Shown here one piece after another: positions 5,880 to 6,025 of a DNA stretch of 6,025 nucleotides. The notes under the pieces were generated by a model that worked only from the letters and a program-made list of their open reading frames with translations, did not search any database and was not told the origin of the DNA. Location of the stretch: the NCBI GenBank assembly GCA_028291125.1, contig JAQGIN010000172.1, forward strand, positions 1 to 6,025, in the 5' to 3' direction. Source of the DNA: Caulobacter sp. GTDB lineage: Bacteria; Pseudomonadota; Alphaproteobacteria; Caulobacterales; Caulobacteraceae. Positions within the stretch are counted from its first letter, which is position 1. Each line of letters begins with the position of its first letter. The position numbers and the translations under genes were made by a program.

Positions 5880-6025
5880 CTACGCCCCCTCGGCCAGAAG
5901 GGCGTTGCTGGCGGCGTCGATCCGCGTCTGCACTTCGCGCATGAACTCGCCGCGCTTCAGGCCGGCCGGGATCGGCGGCAGATACTCGAACACGATGGTC
6001 CCCGGCTTGACCAGGAAGCCCTTGC
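5880..6025 (-). CDS. plsC: 1-acyl-sn-glycerol-3-phosphate acyltransferase, C-terminus (partial)
   Basis: Only the last 47 codons and the TAG stop (5880-5882) are inside the window; the 5' part continues beyond the right edge. The visible residues contain FLVKPGTIVFEYLPPIPAGL and end in a charged helix (REVQTRIDAASNALLAEGA). The KPG-T-hydrophobic-PPIP-G pattern followed by a terminal helix is typical of the C-terminus of PlsC enzymes, which add the second acyl chain to lysophosphatidic acid at the inner membrane. The catalytic H-x4-D box would lie upstream, out of view, so other members of the acyltransferase superfamily (such as lyso-ornithine lipid acyltransferase) cannot be excluded. The glycosyltransferase gene follows after 26 bases on the same strand. 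Confidence 0.7.
   Translation of the reverse strand, partial: KGFLVKPGTIVFEYLPPIPAGLKRGEFMREVQTRIDAASNALLAEGA

Overview
The window is very GC-rich DNA with strong G/C preference at third codon positions. It looks like an alphaproteobacterium of the Caulobacterales type (Caulobacter or Phenylobacterium). That placement rests on protein style and gene set: a DUF2125 protein, an alphaproteobacterial AroQ chorismate mutase with a long tail, and a HisC2-TyrC pair. It is inferred from the sequence alone and no database was searched.

Positions 48-2939 (minus strand) hold a three-gene aromatic amino acid cluster, read from right to left. First is an AroQ-type chorismate mutase with an unexplained C-terminal domain. 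Next is a HisC-family aminotransferase, and last is a TyrA/TyrC-type prephenate (cyclohexadienyl) dehydrogenase. Together they could take chorismate to prephenate, then to 4-hydroxyphenylpyruvate, then to tyrosine. The gaps are 30 bases and 0 bases, and the last junction is a fused TAG-ATG, so the genes are very probably cotranscribed. A 92-base leader (2940-3031) precedes them.

Positions 3032-4039 (minus strand) encode a membrane-anchored DUF2125 protein of unknown function. Divergent from it, with about 30 bases between, is a ChaC-type gamma-glutamylcyclotransferase on the plus strand (4069 or 4075 to 4620), which starts at a non-ATG codon.

Positions 4654-5853 (minus strand) encode a polytopic GT-C membrane glycosyltransferase resembling the PIG-V mannosyltransferases. 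It converges on chaC with a 33-base gap. It lies 26 bases downstream of a gene cut by the right edge (5880-6025), whose visible 47 residues look like the C-terminus of a PlsC-type 1-acylglycerol-3-phosphate acyltransferase. The left edge (1-33) looks like half of an intergenic palindromic repeat.

Most of the window is ordinary core metabolism and I see no mobile element, CRISPR array, RNA gene or obvious new defence system. The points most worth checking are the C-terminal domain of the chorismate mutase with its altered active-site position, and the PIG-V-like transferase beside plsC.
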